Shown here: piece by piece, positions 12,175-25,074 of the stretch
Position numbering within the stretch: the first letter of the stretch is position 1
Layout of the letters: each line of letters begins with the position of its first letter
DNA from: Luscinia megarhynchos
Taxonomy: Eukaryota > Chordata > Aves > Passeriformes > Turdidae
Reading direction: 5' to 3'
DNA: 64,000 nucleotides
Assembly: GCA_034336665.1 (NCBI GenBank)
Contig: CM067564.1
Span: 47,105,451 to 47,169,450, forward strand
Program-made: the position numbers and the translations under genes
The notes under the pieces: generated by a model
What the model was told of the DNA's origin: nothing
Database searches by the model: none
What the model saw: only the letters and a program-made list of their open reading frames with translations

Positions 12175-15000
12175 TAATGGAAACTTTTGTAGAAATATCA
12201 TTGAATAACTGCTTAAACCTTGAGCAAAACTCAGAGAATCTTGTATTTTGAGGTGAAGGGCATCTTAAAATTGTAATTTAGAATTTTTTTAGAACTGTGG
12301 GGGAAATCTGCAGTGCATACATTGATGTTAAAACAAGCATATTCAAAATGGAAATGTAAATCTTTAGCTTGTTCTGGAATTTTAGTCATCTACAAACTTA
12401 ATATATTTTAAACCTGTGGTCTGGAGTATGGTACAAACTTTGGCCCTCTTGAGTTGGGGTTTTATTCTCCACCATTCCATAAATTTCTTTGATAATGTCT
12501 CAGTTCCATTTACTGTAGAGACTTTTGTTCTCGGGTGTCTACAGCATTTTGAAAATAGAATTTAAGTACTGAAGTCACTTTGGTGCTTTTGAAAAATGTT
12601 AACCTGCAACTTCACCATTATTGAAATCTAATGCAACTAAGCTTTTATCTAAAGCAAAAAGAAGAATTGACAACCCACCATATGACAAGCAAAATGAAAT
12701 CTCTTGATCACTATCTGTCAGCAGTCTTTCTAATGCCATTGTGTTAGGGAATGATATGTCTTCCAAGAAGCTCAGTACACAAGGTTTTGAATCATTTCTG
12801 TCTTGACAGCCTAACACAAGTAACTACTTGTAAGTGCTTGGATGAATTATAAAAATCTATGTGGCTCTGTAGAGTGAGTTAATAAAACATCTATGAGCAT
12901 TTTAATTACTATGAAATGAAAAGGATTTTTTCCTGACAGTAACAGGGGCATGGTCCAAAGACCAGCCTGACATCTCAGCTGCTGTCTTCACTGGGTTTGC
13001 ACAGTGGGAGTTGGGATTGCCTTCTGTGTTTGCACTTTTGGTTCCCTCCCAGCTGAGATATTCTGGCAAGCAACTTCTCTCCCTGTGAGAACACCAGGTC
13101 ATACCTTTCACCCCTCATGTTTTCATGTCCTCTCATGTCACCAGTGCTGCTTTGCCAGTTATGTCAGGCTTGAACGCCCACCCGCCTACGCCAGGCATGT
13201 CTCTGCCAAACTATGACAGAATTTTCCATACCCTCACACAACATTTACTGAAGCTTTATTCTTCCTTGAATACAGCAGGTACTTGGCATAGTCCATTTGT
13301 GATCCTTTCTTCTAGTGGAGAAGTCTAGTTTTCCACCTTCAAATAAATCCTTTCTCAAAACTCACTCTGGTTTTAGAAGCATATAAATAATTGGTCAAGA
13401 AAACATTGCTCATCCCGGATGGCAGACAGTGCTAGCTGATAATATTAAAATATCTTTGAATGTCAGACTATATGCAGCAATCCAGAGCTAGTCTTTGGAA
13501 ATGATATCATCTTCTATCTTTTCCGAAACCTCATCATTAAAAAAGAAAAGGAAAAAGATTCCAGCCCTCGATATTTAAATGTTCTCAAGTCAACTGTCTT
13601 AAAGAGCAGATTTTCCATAATTTGGATGCCTGCTATTTTCTAAAGAAAGTAGTTATTTTGAAATGAGACTTGAATTTGACTAATCACTCCCTAATTTGAA
13701 AAAGAAAAAAAACAAAAAACAAAGTAAAAGAATCTGATGTTTGACCTTTCTCTTTGCCTCAGATGCTCATTTTGAAGCATTATTTCTTTCATCTAACCTT
13801 TGAGCTGCTTTTCTGTACTGCAAGCAGGACTGCTTATACCCCATTTTATCTGCTATAGGGGAATGCCCTGATGGTGCTTGGTCTTTAAAGCACTGGAATA
13901 TAAATTACAGTATAAACTAAATTTGGATATAAATTTGGGATGGTAACAAGTTTGATGGTATTGTAAGCAAATCTGGAGGTTTTGAGGAAATAATACACGA
14001 GGTCTCTTCACTGTTCTGATTTTTATTTTTCCTAAGTAAAGCTTCAGTATCCTTAAAAATTCAACATGGAGCTATTCCTTGTAGTAGCTGTCGGCATGTC
14101 TCTTTTTGTTGTTGTTTTACAGCCGTTTTGAAATATGTTTTTTGCAGCTAATGATAATCTTAAAACACACTCATGTGCAATCTGATCCCTTTCTAAAGAG
14201 ATATTTTTAAAATCTTAAGAGGAGCCTAAGGAGCATAGAGGTGATTATCCATATGTGCTTACTGATGACTCGCATTCAAAAACTACGAAGATACCAGTGG
14301 CAGGATTCATACTGCCTAAATTTAGCTGTCACAAAAGTCCTCTTCGAAAGAACCAGGGGAGAAATGGAGAGAAATAGGGGCCTCATCTCAGGACAAGGTG
14401 AATAACCTTGGGAATTGTTTTTCTTTCTCCATTGCCTGAAAATGGAGCCTGAGGGAATAGCACAGACTAAATGTTTCACCTGATGATAGCTTTAATTTAA
14501 GGTGAGCAGCCCGACTTTTATAAGTGTTAAAGTGCCAGGTGACGTAAGCTGATGCCTGCTGGAGTTTTGAGGACATTGGCATGCTTAACCTCAAAAAAAC
14601 TTTCAATATTTCGTACTCAAGCCCTAAATATAGATCCTGGGAAGGAGGGGGGAAAGTCAGACAGAAATCATTGTTGGACTTGATACAGCTCTGACCCAGA
14701 ATGCAGGAACTCTTCTCACAGTGCAGAGCCCTCAGAAATCACAGCAACCCTGAAATGGTTCATAATTATACATAGTCTTTGAATCTTAAAACTGAATGTA
14801 AGTCATTTTACTTGGGGTCCTGGTTTTGGAACCCACAACCATTTTTCCCCAGCAACTGTAGGCATCTCTCACAACCGTTAATGAATTTGACAGCAGATTT
14901 TTATCTTAAAAGTCTGGTTGAGCTTTTGTTTTTATTCCCTATTGTGAAGATCTAAAACTAGAGACATATTCCCTTTTCTCTTTTTTTTTTTTCTGCTATT

Positions 15001-18000
15001 CACCTTAACCAGACTTCCAAGCATCTTTTTAACTTGTTTTACAAAGCATTGCTAAACGTGCCCAATGAGGATAATGTGCAGTAGAAATGAAAGGACTTAG
15101 ATCTCTTCATTTCCATTCCTGAAGGTGAATTCCAAGATCGCGATTATTTTTATTTATACAGTGCCTAAAGAGTACTAAATACTTTATGGAACAAATAAAA
15201 GACCTCTTGTAAAAAGCACGCATTCCTATAATCTAATTTTAGTCTCAAATCAGGCAGCATGAATGCTAAGCAGCGGGACTTGAAGAAACACAGAAGGTGT
15301 ATGAGGGCCACACTAACAAGATTGAGCAGTTATTTAGGTTCATTATCTGTCCCACTTAATAGCACTGCAATATCTTGGTGGTTTAAGTTGGCCTGTGGAG
15401 AACATTTGACTGACACAAGAATGGTATTTCTCGGATTTGCTAAAAAAATGAGCCTTTGAAAAGAAGTTTGAATGAAGATAGAGAAAGGAACCATTGCAGG
15501 TGGACTTAAAATGCCATTTCAGTGCAAGAAGCAGCTAATGAAACCAACTTAAAATACCAAGCCTGTTTTCTCCTCCTCACTTCATTTCCCAGCTCAGTCA
15601 AAATACTTGTGTTCCAAGTTAGTGCTTTGTATGTATCCTTTGCTTAAGTGTGGCTTTAGCCCTTAAAACCATCAGAAAAAATGTTATTTAGAAAGTCAGT
15701 GCAAAGGACGAAACTTGTGGAAATAACTCCAGATGTAAATGTACATTTTGGGGGGAAAGAGAAGTGTTCACACATCAGGTTCTGGAGAAGCAAACCAGCA
15801 ACTGAAGTGAAGATTTGTTAACATGCCAGAGAAGCTCTGTCTTAGTACCTTTGCTATAGCATGAACAAGGAATGTGTCATATATTACATAATACAGAGTA
15901 TTATGTCATATGTTTTATAAATAGTTAGAAGTGAACTGCTCATATACAGAATTCTTAGCACCATCCTTGCCATTGGTCCCCAAAAAGTAAGAACATGGAT
16001 GGAGCAATGTCAGTAAACCCACACTGCACTTCCTAAGACAGCAGAGACTCTGGTTTAATGCTCTCTTCAACATTCTCTGCCTTCTGAGCATTGCTTTTAT
16101 TTATGAAATCACTGCTATTGTAGCATTTACAAAAATTGCGACTATTTGAATGTTTCCAAAAGATTTGCTATAAACTAAAAGCAAATCTTAGACAATTCTC
16201 AGTAAATTATTGAAAGAGGTTTTAAAAAAAAAAAACCCTAACGCATTCCCTGGTGTTCAAGGTTAACACTTTATACTTCATCTACATTATATTAAAAACA
16301 TTTTTACTGGAGTCCATAAATGTTACACATTTTTAAAAGGCAACGAGCGCAGTGGGACTAGAAATGTTGCATAAAGCCAGACACGAGACCTGCAAGCAGT
16401 AATTGCTGCCTGGCTTTTTTTTTGTTTTTGAGGGTGCTGACTTGAGATTGCTTCTGTGAGGTGATGCCCATTTTTCTGGTTCTATCTTGCCACTGGAAGC
16501 AGGCAGCCCCTAAGGTTTTCCTGTGGTCAGCAGCAGAGCCTGAGCCCCAAACTCCCGTGTTTTGGGAGCAGTGTCTCATCGCGGTAATTCTCTTACTGGC
16601 AGGGAGGTTTTGCCAGTTTGGAGCCACAGAGGACCTACCCCACTTTCCTGTGTCCATTCTCCCAGAGCATTTTGCAAGTTGTGCCCTGCACAGCACTTCT
16701 ACAGCAGCAAAGTGCCAGCGTGGTGCTTCTCATGGCCGGGCTATAATGGGAAATATTTTTCATCCAGACCCTTTGGAATTTTTAGAGCTCCTGCACCATT
16801 TTGTTCAGGGAACGTTTAAGGCTCTGCAAAGCTCTGATGTAAAGTGGGGGCAAGTCATGACTTTTTGCTGTAATCTAACCTTAATGAATGCCCATGGGGA
16901 AAGAAAGAGGAAAACAGGACTAGGTTTTACCTGACACAAAAAAACAACCCTAAAAGCATAGATCTTTCAGCCCTTTCTGTATATTTTGCTTCTGAACTTT
17001 TAGATACAAATGCCACAATGGCTCACATGCTTAATTTTGGAGAACAGTCCTGCTGATATCAAAGTGATTGCACAAGTCAGTGCAATTTTAGCATGAGTGT
17101 TGCTGCTTACTCATTGCTGTGAGATGAATATCCTCTGATTTGATCCCAGCATTGCCACTAAGACTGTAGACAGCTTTACTTGATCAAGAAAGGAGAATAA
17201 ACACATAGCAACTCAGTTTTGGTAGCATCCTCTTGAAACATGAACTGAGAATCATAAACTGGAAGCTTAAAAAAAGGCCCTAAATGGCCCCAATACTATT
17301 TAGAGGTATGGTTTTGGCTAATTGAAAGTACTGGACAACTGCAGGTGCCACTGACTTTGGTTCAAAGGATAAATGTGCTTTTCTGAACCAGGCTATTAAT
17401 TCAAGATCTTAAAAGGTGTCTGTGACATTTAGGAAACCTTCTGTGCTTGGAACCCAGGAGCCCATCTTTTAACTAGCTGTTTAAAATTTGGTTTATTTTT
17501 TAAGCTTTTCTGTTGAGGAATACAGATGCACCTGCACTGATGTGCTCATGGATGCCAAAGGAACTGTGGCTTGTTGCAGTTGCTGGCAGATTTCATTCCA
17601 GGATTGCACGGAGCAGTAAGCAGAAGTTCCTGCAACTATAAAGTTTCATTTAACAAAAATGAAATATTATTATTCATGTCATGAGTAATTGAATCCCCAG
17701 ATGTTCTCATTTTCTATCAATGGCTGGAGACAATATGACTCTAGATAGGCTGTGACAACATGAATTGATTTCTTTCTCTTTTTTTCTTTTCTTTTTTTTT
17801 TTTTTTTTTATTTCAAACCTGCAAAGTGACTGTGTGGTTTTGGGTTTTTTTTTTTAGCTGATTGCTTGGATCTGACATTACAGGCTGTGCAGCTGTAAAA
17901 AAGACCTTCTCATTTTCATTGAGAATAAGTAAAATAAAATATTGCAGAAATAGCATTGCTTTTCCCTGGTCCTGCCCCTATTTATTTCTGCACAGATAAC

Positions 18001-21000
18001 GGGGATAGAGCAATTGAATTTGGAAAGAAGTCTGCAAGAAGAGACAGTTGCTGCTAACACTAAATATTCAGAATGTATAAAAAGTAATGATAAAAGTAAT
18101 CAGGTTACTAAAAAGCCACCTGTTACTTTTTATTTGTTTGTTTTTCTCTAAAGCATAGAGTTTACTTTTTTGTCTCTGAATTTATAGCAGAGATGGGAAG
18201 TCCAACTTCTCAGAAACCTTATTATGTGCAAGGTAGTAATTCCTTGTTAAAGTTAAGTAGGAAAAGAAGCCACACTCACTAACATCTCTAACACTGCTAA
18301 AGATGAATGTTTGCATGAAGGAACAAAGGTTGAAAAACTTTAAGTGCTTGTTAAGGCATGGACACACAGTGCATACAAGCAATAAGTCTGTTTTGCTGAA
18401 CTGCGAAATTGCCCTGAGTAATTTCTCTAATAACAGAACAGATATTGCCCCTCTGACCCCAGAGGAGCTGTGGGCTCAGTGCTGAAGCCAATCCTGGTAT
18501 CAGCAGAAACTTGTGCAACCAAAGCACAGGCTGCAAGCTGAGCACTGGAAAATAAAATAAACCTGATGGAGAAGTTGTAAATGTTCTGGCTGATTTAAAA
18601 ATTCAGAAAATTATTAATGATGATGGTGCTTTATTTATATTTTCCCCCATGGCCTTTTCTTCAGATGAGCTGCACTATTGTGTCCAGAGCTGTGTTTGAC
18701 AGCTGCCTCCTGTTTCCAAAGACAGTATTCATTCCACTATGAATAGAATGTACAGTAGCAGAAACTTTTAAGTGGCATTTCTTGTTACCTTTCTCCTATG
18801 GAATTGATGTGGTGCTGATGCTTTCCTTCTGTGTTATGGAGAATGCCTCTGGAAATAACAGTTGTGTAGCTGGAGCAGGAAAAAAAAACCCCACAGGATC
18901 CCTTGGGATAATGCAGCACATGCAGAAATAGGAAAAGAAATCATATGAGAAAAACATTCCGTTAAAGCAGCAAGTTATGTCTTCTCTTTCAAAACTTGCA
19001 AGGTGAAAAGGAGCAATGTGGTTTAAAGGGGATATTGATTTGGTGGAGCTATGCATGAACTCGTGCCACAACCCCAGTACTTCTCCAGTCTCTGAACCTC
19101 TCAGAATTAATGCAGGGGTTTTAGACTGATTGCTTGAAGTCTTTCTGTAATAAAAAAAAAAAAAAAAGTCTGATGAATGGCAAGGACTTGAGGAGATTTT
19201 TAAAAAAATAAATTAAAAGTTTCTTTAAAGAACTGAGAAAACCTTTGTCAGCTGTACTTCCTTGTAGTGATGTATAGTTAGAGCAAGGCAGCCAGAGACT
19301 CAACCTCATGTCTTCTGCCTTCCATTTTGCCTTGTGAGTGATTGACTTCCTTCAGCAGCTCCATCAGGTAATGTGACATAAATGGGAAAAAAAATCCCAC
19401 CACGAATTCATCTTACTGTGCCAGGGACATAGCAGACATTTTTAGTTATTCACCCATTTGAAAAGGAATTCAAAGCTCAGGCAGATGTTGAAAGTCTGGC
19501 ATGCAAGTTTGGTGGTTGTTCTCTAGGAGGTTTTCAATTTTTTATATGAAGCCTGTGATATTTTATTAGCTTGTGGAGTGCTGGGGGGCTTTGTTAATGG
19601 TTCTGGATAATAGAAAACATGGAGCAGGAGCTGTTTATCTTTACTGCAGTGTAAGAGATGTTGTTCAGGAGAAAGCCAGTGGTCTGTCCCTTCATCTGGA
19701 ATTATCTGGCATCTGCAGTGTAAAACAGGCTGGCAAAGTTGAGAAAAGCAGTCATGGAAAGAAATATCTGAAGAAAATATTCTCAACCCCAGTCCAAACC
19801 TCTTTTCAGAAAATAAAGCAGTGCTTTCTTGTTTTCTGTGCTTTTATGGCTTCTATAACTCCTCCTATTCTACCTTTTCAAGAGATAAGAATGTCCAGTT
19901 TTCTTCTGTCTTTCAGCTGTGATGCTTTCTTTGGATTAACTGAAAAATCAAAAAACATACTTTCTTTCATAATTTTGGCTTTGTATTAATTTAATTCTGT
20001 AAGACAAAGCACAGATTTGAAGAATGGTGTCTAGAGTCCACAAAACAATGAATAAGGAAATAAGGACTATCAATAAATAAGGAAAGGCCACAGATTTTCT
20101 CCCCCCTGCCCCATATTCTGCATTCATCAAAGCTGGTTTCATCTGACCTTCTAGAGGCTTATGGGATTTATGTTCTCTATAAATCTTACGGTGAAGCATC
20201 AAGTCTAAGATGAGAAAAATCACACTAATATGAGAAAAAGACACACAAGACAAAACAAAAAGCCCAAAACCGCCATCAAACCCATCTCTGATAATATTCT
20301 GCTGTGTGAGAACATCTCAGAGTAACTAGAGACAGTTGCACACGATTTTCCTCTGTCCAGTTCTGCCTGTACAACACTCACCAGTGGGCTGCTGCTCTCA
20401 GGCATCAATGCATCAGCCATCATTTGCTTCTCACACCAGGTTTTTTAGACTTCATTACATGTAAAAATCCTCAAAATGTGCTTTCCTAAAAAAATCTGCT
20501 TCACCACCAGTCTCTTAGCAGTGTTTCCTGATTGAAAAAAAATTTAAAAAGAAAAGAAAAGAAAAAAGGGCTTTTATCACACATCCCATATGTGCTTTAT
20601 GGTGCTGAGACTTGATAACTGAGATATGATTTTATAATGAAAAATCCCCCGAGGAAGTATGCAGATGTACTGTGGAAAGATACTGACACTCTGTGCTTTA
20701 TTTGTGGGAAAGGTATGAACACTTTCTCCTCCTCTTTTTAATGGCAAAGAATGTTAAAATAAAATATAGACTTGTGTCTCTTGTGAAACTCCTGAGGATA
20801 TGTCCAAGGTGGATGAACTATGTACATGTTAAAATGGTACTCTGCAATGCATTCCCCTAAAATTTGGAAAAGATGACTATCATTGATGATATCACTATTC
20901 CTTTTTTTTTTCCCTTACAGTTAAATCTGTAGCCTTTTGATTTTGAAATGAATGCTGCAGCTAGGGAGATTCAGCAAGATGCTAGTAAAGGGACTATTGA
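15001..21000. other. Unique noncoding sequence
   Basis: No gene or interspersed repeat was recognised. Contents include a small hairpin at 15886-15906, a run of 12 A at 16224-16235, a long T-rich tract at 17769-17813 and an A run at 19152-19167. A 157-codon open frame at 16461-16934 (+) overlaps other open frames on both strands in a GC-richer patch, has no recognisable domain and is not called as a gene. A strong acceptor-like tract ends at about 20921 but has no convincing partner donor. Confidence 0.55.
17769..17813. repeat. T-rich low-complexity tract
   Basis: Thymine runs interrupted by single C residues, with an uninterrupted T run of about 18. A second T run of 11-12 lies at about 17845. 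No retrotransposon body is attached that I can recognise. Confidence 0.85.
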
Positions 21001-24000
21001 TGGCATGCTCCATACTGGAAAGCTGTCTTGTTATTGAATGCAAATGTGACTTAGATATGTAAATTATATTCAAGATTTCATCAGTAAGCCTTTAATATAT
21101 CGAGAAACTATCTTAAAGCATTTAAATAAAATGTTAATTGAAAGTATGGAATAGTGTTAGCAAGCTCTTTCAAAGAAAGCTTCAATTCAAGGCACGTAAC
21201 AAGGAAGCAAACGCTCTGATCTAGTCAAACAGAACCTCCCATGGTAAAAACCTATAATTGTTTTAAAGTTCTCCAAAAACCTACATCCCTGTTCTCATCT
21301 CATCCCACACACTGTGATGTTCCTTATGTTCCTCACTCTCCTCTCTCAAAGCTGACTTTCTTTGTAGCCTTCTCCCACTCCCAGCGTGCTGCCTTCTCTC
21401 ACCTCCCACGCCTGGAGCTGCCTCCTGCTGCCCATACAACAAGCACTTTTCTACACATCCCAGCCCTTTTCCTTTCCTGAGCTTGGCTGTGTCTCATTCC
21501 TCCCAAAGCCATCAGGATGTCTTGCCCTGCATCAGAATCCAGAGGGTGAACTCAGGAGAGCTCAGTAGTAAGCCAAGCAGTGAATTTAGATCTTCTGAGA
21601 GTGATCATCAGATGGAGCAAATGACTGATCTTCATATTTAAAAATAAAACCACTTATTTTAAAGGCTGAAGAGAGAATGATTGAGTTAGGCTGCATCCCT
21701 CTGGTGCCCGTGGAAATGCTTGCACAAGCAGCAGGGCAGTTGAGCTGTGTTGGCTTTAACCAACAAAGGTCAAATTCATCAACAAAAGCTTTAAATTTGC
21801 CCTAAGAGCTAAAAGTGTGGGAATGCAGAAGCACCAGCATCTCTTGCTGCAGCTCTGCTTTTGCTTGTCACTCCTTACCTGCTCATTAAGCAGAAGGATT
21901 TTGGAAGTATTTGCTAAGTTACCTTCCTGTCTGCAGATGGTCTGCAACAGTGACAGCAGCTGTTCCAAAAACAAGCAGTGAAGGGAGGTATTATTGCTCT
22001 TTAGCTATGTTTACAAATTTGTAACAAGACTATTATTTAAAGTGTGGGTTTTTGTGTCTGCACGCAATATGTTATTACTGAAATGTTGCAGGATTGATGG
22101 AGGGTGTCAAAGGGATGTGGCACAGAGAGATTTCTCTGCTTTGGCACCATCCCTTTCTTCCAGAGCTTGTGTGAATCTTGCAGGTTTGGGCAGAGGTTGC
22201 ACACATTAATGTTATAACCTGTGACTTGTGCTCCCATGACCAGGGGCTGGGGAGAGGGGCAGACACATGACACTGCTCAGCTGATGGGAGTTTGCTGGGG
22301 AAGAGCTCGAGCCCAGGAAACACAGAGCTCTACACTCTGAAAGATAAAAAAGAAATAGAAATAAAGCGCATCTAATCCTTGCATGTTGGATGCACTCCTG
22401 ATGCTGCAGGAAAATTGCCAGCTGGGGATGATTTTTGCAGTCTATTTTCACAAATCCCTACATCCACAGACCGAAGGAACCCAGCCTGCTGTGACTTGGG
22501 GAGGCTGTTGGAGGATACTGGGATGCTCATGCAGCACCAGCCTAGACAGGGTGTGCTGCTTTTGCCATGATGCCTCGTGGCTATGACCAAAATGCAGACA
22601 GGACCTTGTTCTTGAAGGTCAGGATGCAAACCATACATGAGGAGTGAAAACTAAGGTCCTCTTCATGCTCTTCCGGTAGAAGCTTCTCATTTTCAGTGTA
22701 TCCTTTCTCCTGTGCTTTACATAAAATGGTTTCTTTGAAGATGTTTTTAGCTTTGCAATTTAACTATGAATGGAGGTTTCTATGGGAGGTATACACGGGG
22801 AAAAAAAAAAAAAAACTAAAAAAGCAAACGGGAAATGCACGTAATAAAAAATTTAAATATAAATTCTAAACTTTCTGGTCTGGAAGTGAAAATGCAAAAA
22901 GCCTCATTTCCCTTGGAAACGTTGAGTTTCCATGTGGTTCCTCACTTGCATGATTCATAGCTGGTGTTTGTGTTATTCCTACTTGCCTTTGAAGCAAGCC
23001 AAGCTTGAGCTCTCCACCTTCTCAGGTGAAGGGATTCATCCCACAGTTCCATATTGGAGCGGCATGAATCATTCCTGTCTGTTTTCACTGCTGACTCAAA
23101 GAGTTCCCATGGATAAGTCCACATTGGAGACAAGTGGAATTAAGGGAGAAAAGTTTCACTTTTGGCTTCATCATTGTTTCAGTGAGACTGGGATTATAGT
23201 TTTCATTTTCTTGAAATAATACACTGTAATGATGAACATGACCCATTGTGTGGTAACATTTGGCAAAAGTAAGGCATGAATTGAAGGCTAGGGTAAAGTG
23301 AGACTGTGTTGTGTCATTTTGAACATCCGTTATTAATAAAATATATAATAACCTCTTGATACTGCTTGTATGTTAGGAACCAGAACTAGAAAAATGCATT
23401 TAAGAATTGCACCTTGCTGAACTGGTTTAATTAGAGGTCAGTGAAATGCAAATAGGAGAAAAAGAGCTGATGCAGAAGGATTGAATTTGTTTAGATTGCA
23501 CATGAATACAGAATGTTCTATAATGTAAGACTGAAGGTTGTACTGGGGTACACTGGAAGAGGAAGGTGAATATACTGTAGCTATTCCCTGTTAGGGAAGG
23601 TAGAAGAAAAGATCATCATTCTCATTAAAGCCAAAATTCTGGTATTTGCAAGATTGTTCCCTCAAACCATGTAGCCAACAACTGCTCCGAGTAAGATTTC
23701 CTTTCTTCCAGTCTGCTGTCATTCCTCTAACCTTTGAATACACCTGTGTAATCGAATCAGAAAGTAAAGGTCTATCATTTACTTCTCTTAATACCCTTGG
23801 ACAGATTGCTGTCTCATTAGAAAGACTCGACAAAGTAATTCAAGAACTGTAAGGCGCTAATAAGACGCTGTCTTTAAAAATGGATTGGCTGAGTAGAAAG
23901 TCTGGCAGGTCCCCAGGATGAATATGTGGCCACAGGCTGGAATTATTTCTCTGCTAATCTCCTTGGTGTGCTCAGAGGATCTATTTGCACCTCGTGAAGT

Positions 24001-24177
24001 GGGAGGTTTGGGCTGCTGACCCATGCAGAGCTCCCGTCTGTGGATCCGTCAGCGCGATGCCGGGCGGTGGCTGCAGGTTGAATGTTCTCTGCAGCTCCAG
24101 CCCGTGGGCCAGGGCAGCACCTCTGATCAGAGGCTTATCCAGAGTATGTCCAGCCCTGAGCTGTCAGAACTTAGCTC

Positions 24178-24181
<4 letters not shown>

Positions 24182-24211
<30 letters not shown>
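24182..24211. repeat. Uninterrupted T30 homopolymer
   Basis: Thirty consecutive T residues preceded by GTA and followed by GGATGCAGCC. It is the longest homopolymer in the window. It could be the reversed poly-A tail of a retrocopy, but the sequence to its right shows no reversed polyadenylation signal within about 50 bases and no recognisable gene. Confidence 0.95.
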
Positions 24212-24212
<1 letters not shown>

Positions 24213-25055
24213 GATGCAGCCTTGGGAGAGGAGTCATTGAATTTTGGAAAGAGAATGGCAAAGAGACAGCTGAGAAAATCAGAAACTCTGCACCTCACTG
24301 AGAAGTGACTGGGCACAGGGTTTGCAGTTGTACAGAATTTATCTGGAAGAGATGCAAATTCCATATGGACTAAATTCAGATTTAGATTTAAAATGCTACT
24401 CACATGGGCGCCAGCTAATACACCAGCCAAATTCACTCCATTATTAAGTTAAGAGGCTATGAGGTGACCCTCATGAAATGTATTAACATAATGTCAATAA
24501 TGAGTCTTTTTATAGGAAGGTGTTGAGGAAAGGCGAGCAGAGTTTGTAACATGGTACCACACTTCCAGCCTGGCTCGATTCTCGGTTCACAAAGCTTTAT
24601 GTCATGGATCCATCTGTTCCCAGGAGATGTGTGTGAGCTGATGCCATTTTCATGGGCTACTTTGTTTCTAGCTTGAAGCTTTCTGAATTCTCTGGAAGTT
24701 GCCTGAGACTCGGTATTTGTTGCCTGGGGCTTGCTGTTGCCACGGCACTCAGCATGGAGCAAAGATTGCCTTCACAGGCTGGGTGGGACCTTTACTTAAC
24801 TCTATCAAGGCTCATTAAAGCTTCAAATCCCTGAATGCACTTTAAAAATTGAGTGACAGGAACTTCTGGGAAAGTTTTGTTGAAAAGCCTGGCATAACCG
24901 AGTAATTATAATATAGCAGTACTTCATGTGCAACTTGATTGTCACAGCCTGTGTCAAGAGAACACATAATTTCTGAAGGATAAGACCATATGTTCCAAAA
25001 AGAACTTTCAGAATGTGAGATACTTGTTTTGGAAGTTATTTTTTTGCTCTCCATT

Positions 25056-25074
25056 AAAAAAAAAAAAAAAAAAA
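25056..25074. repeat. Poly-A run (19)
   Basis: Nineteen A residues after CTCTCCATT. No target-site duplication or upstream retrocopy was recognised. Confidence 0.95.

Larger units (their letters stand above)
8421..15000. other. Unique AT-rich noncoding sequence
   Basis: No gene or interspersed repeat was recognised. It holds a CA repeat at 9611, a TA repeat at 12154 and a T run at 14981-14992. A tract at about 9760-10080, rich in TAAT cores and free of repeats, resembles developmental conserved noncoding elements; this is an impression that needs an alignment. A GC-richer patch at 11720-11840 has no identified origin. Confidence 0.5.

Noticed and set aside
16461..16934. 157-codon open frame on the + strand
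   Set aside because: Overlapped by open frames in another + frame and on the - strand, with no recognisable domain or splice context; composition effect in a GC-richer patch.
20900..21000. Strong acceptor-like tract ending in CAG at about 20921
   Set aside because: Nearby donor candidates are poor (GTAAAG after CTA) and the segment carries stops; not enough for an exon call.
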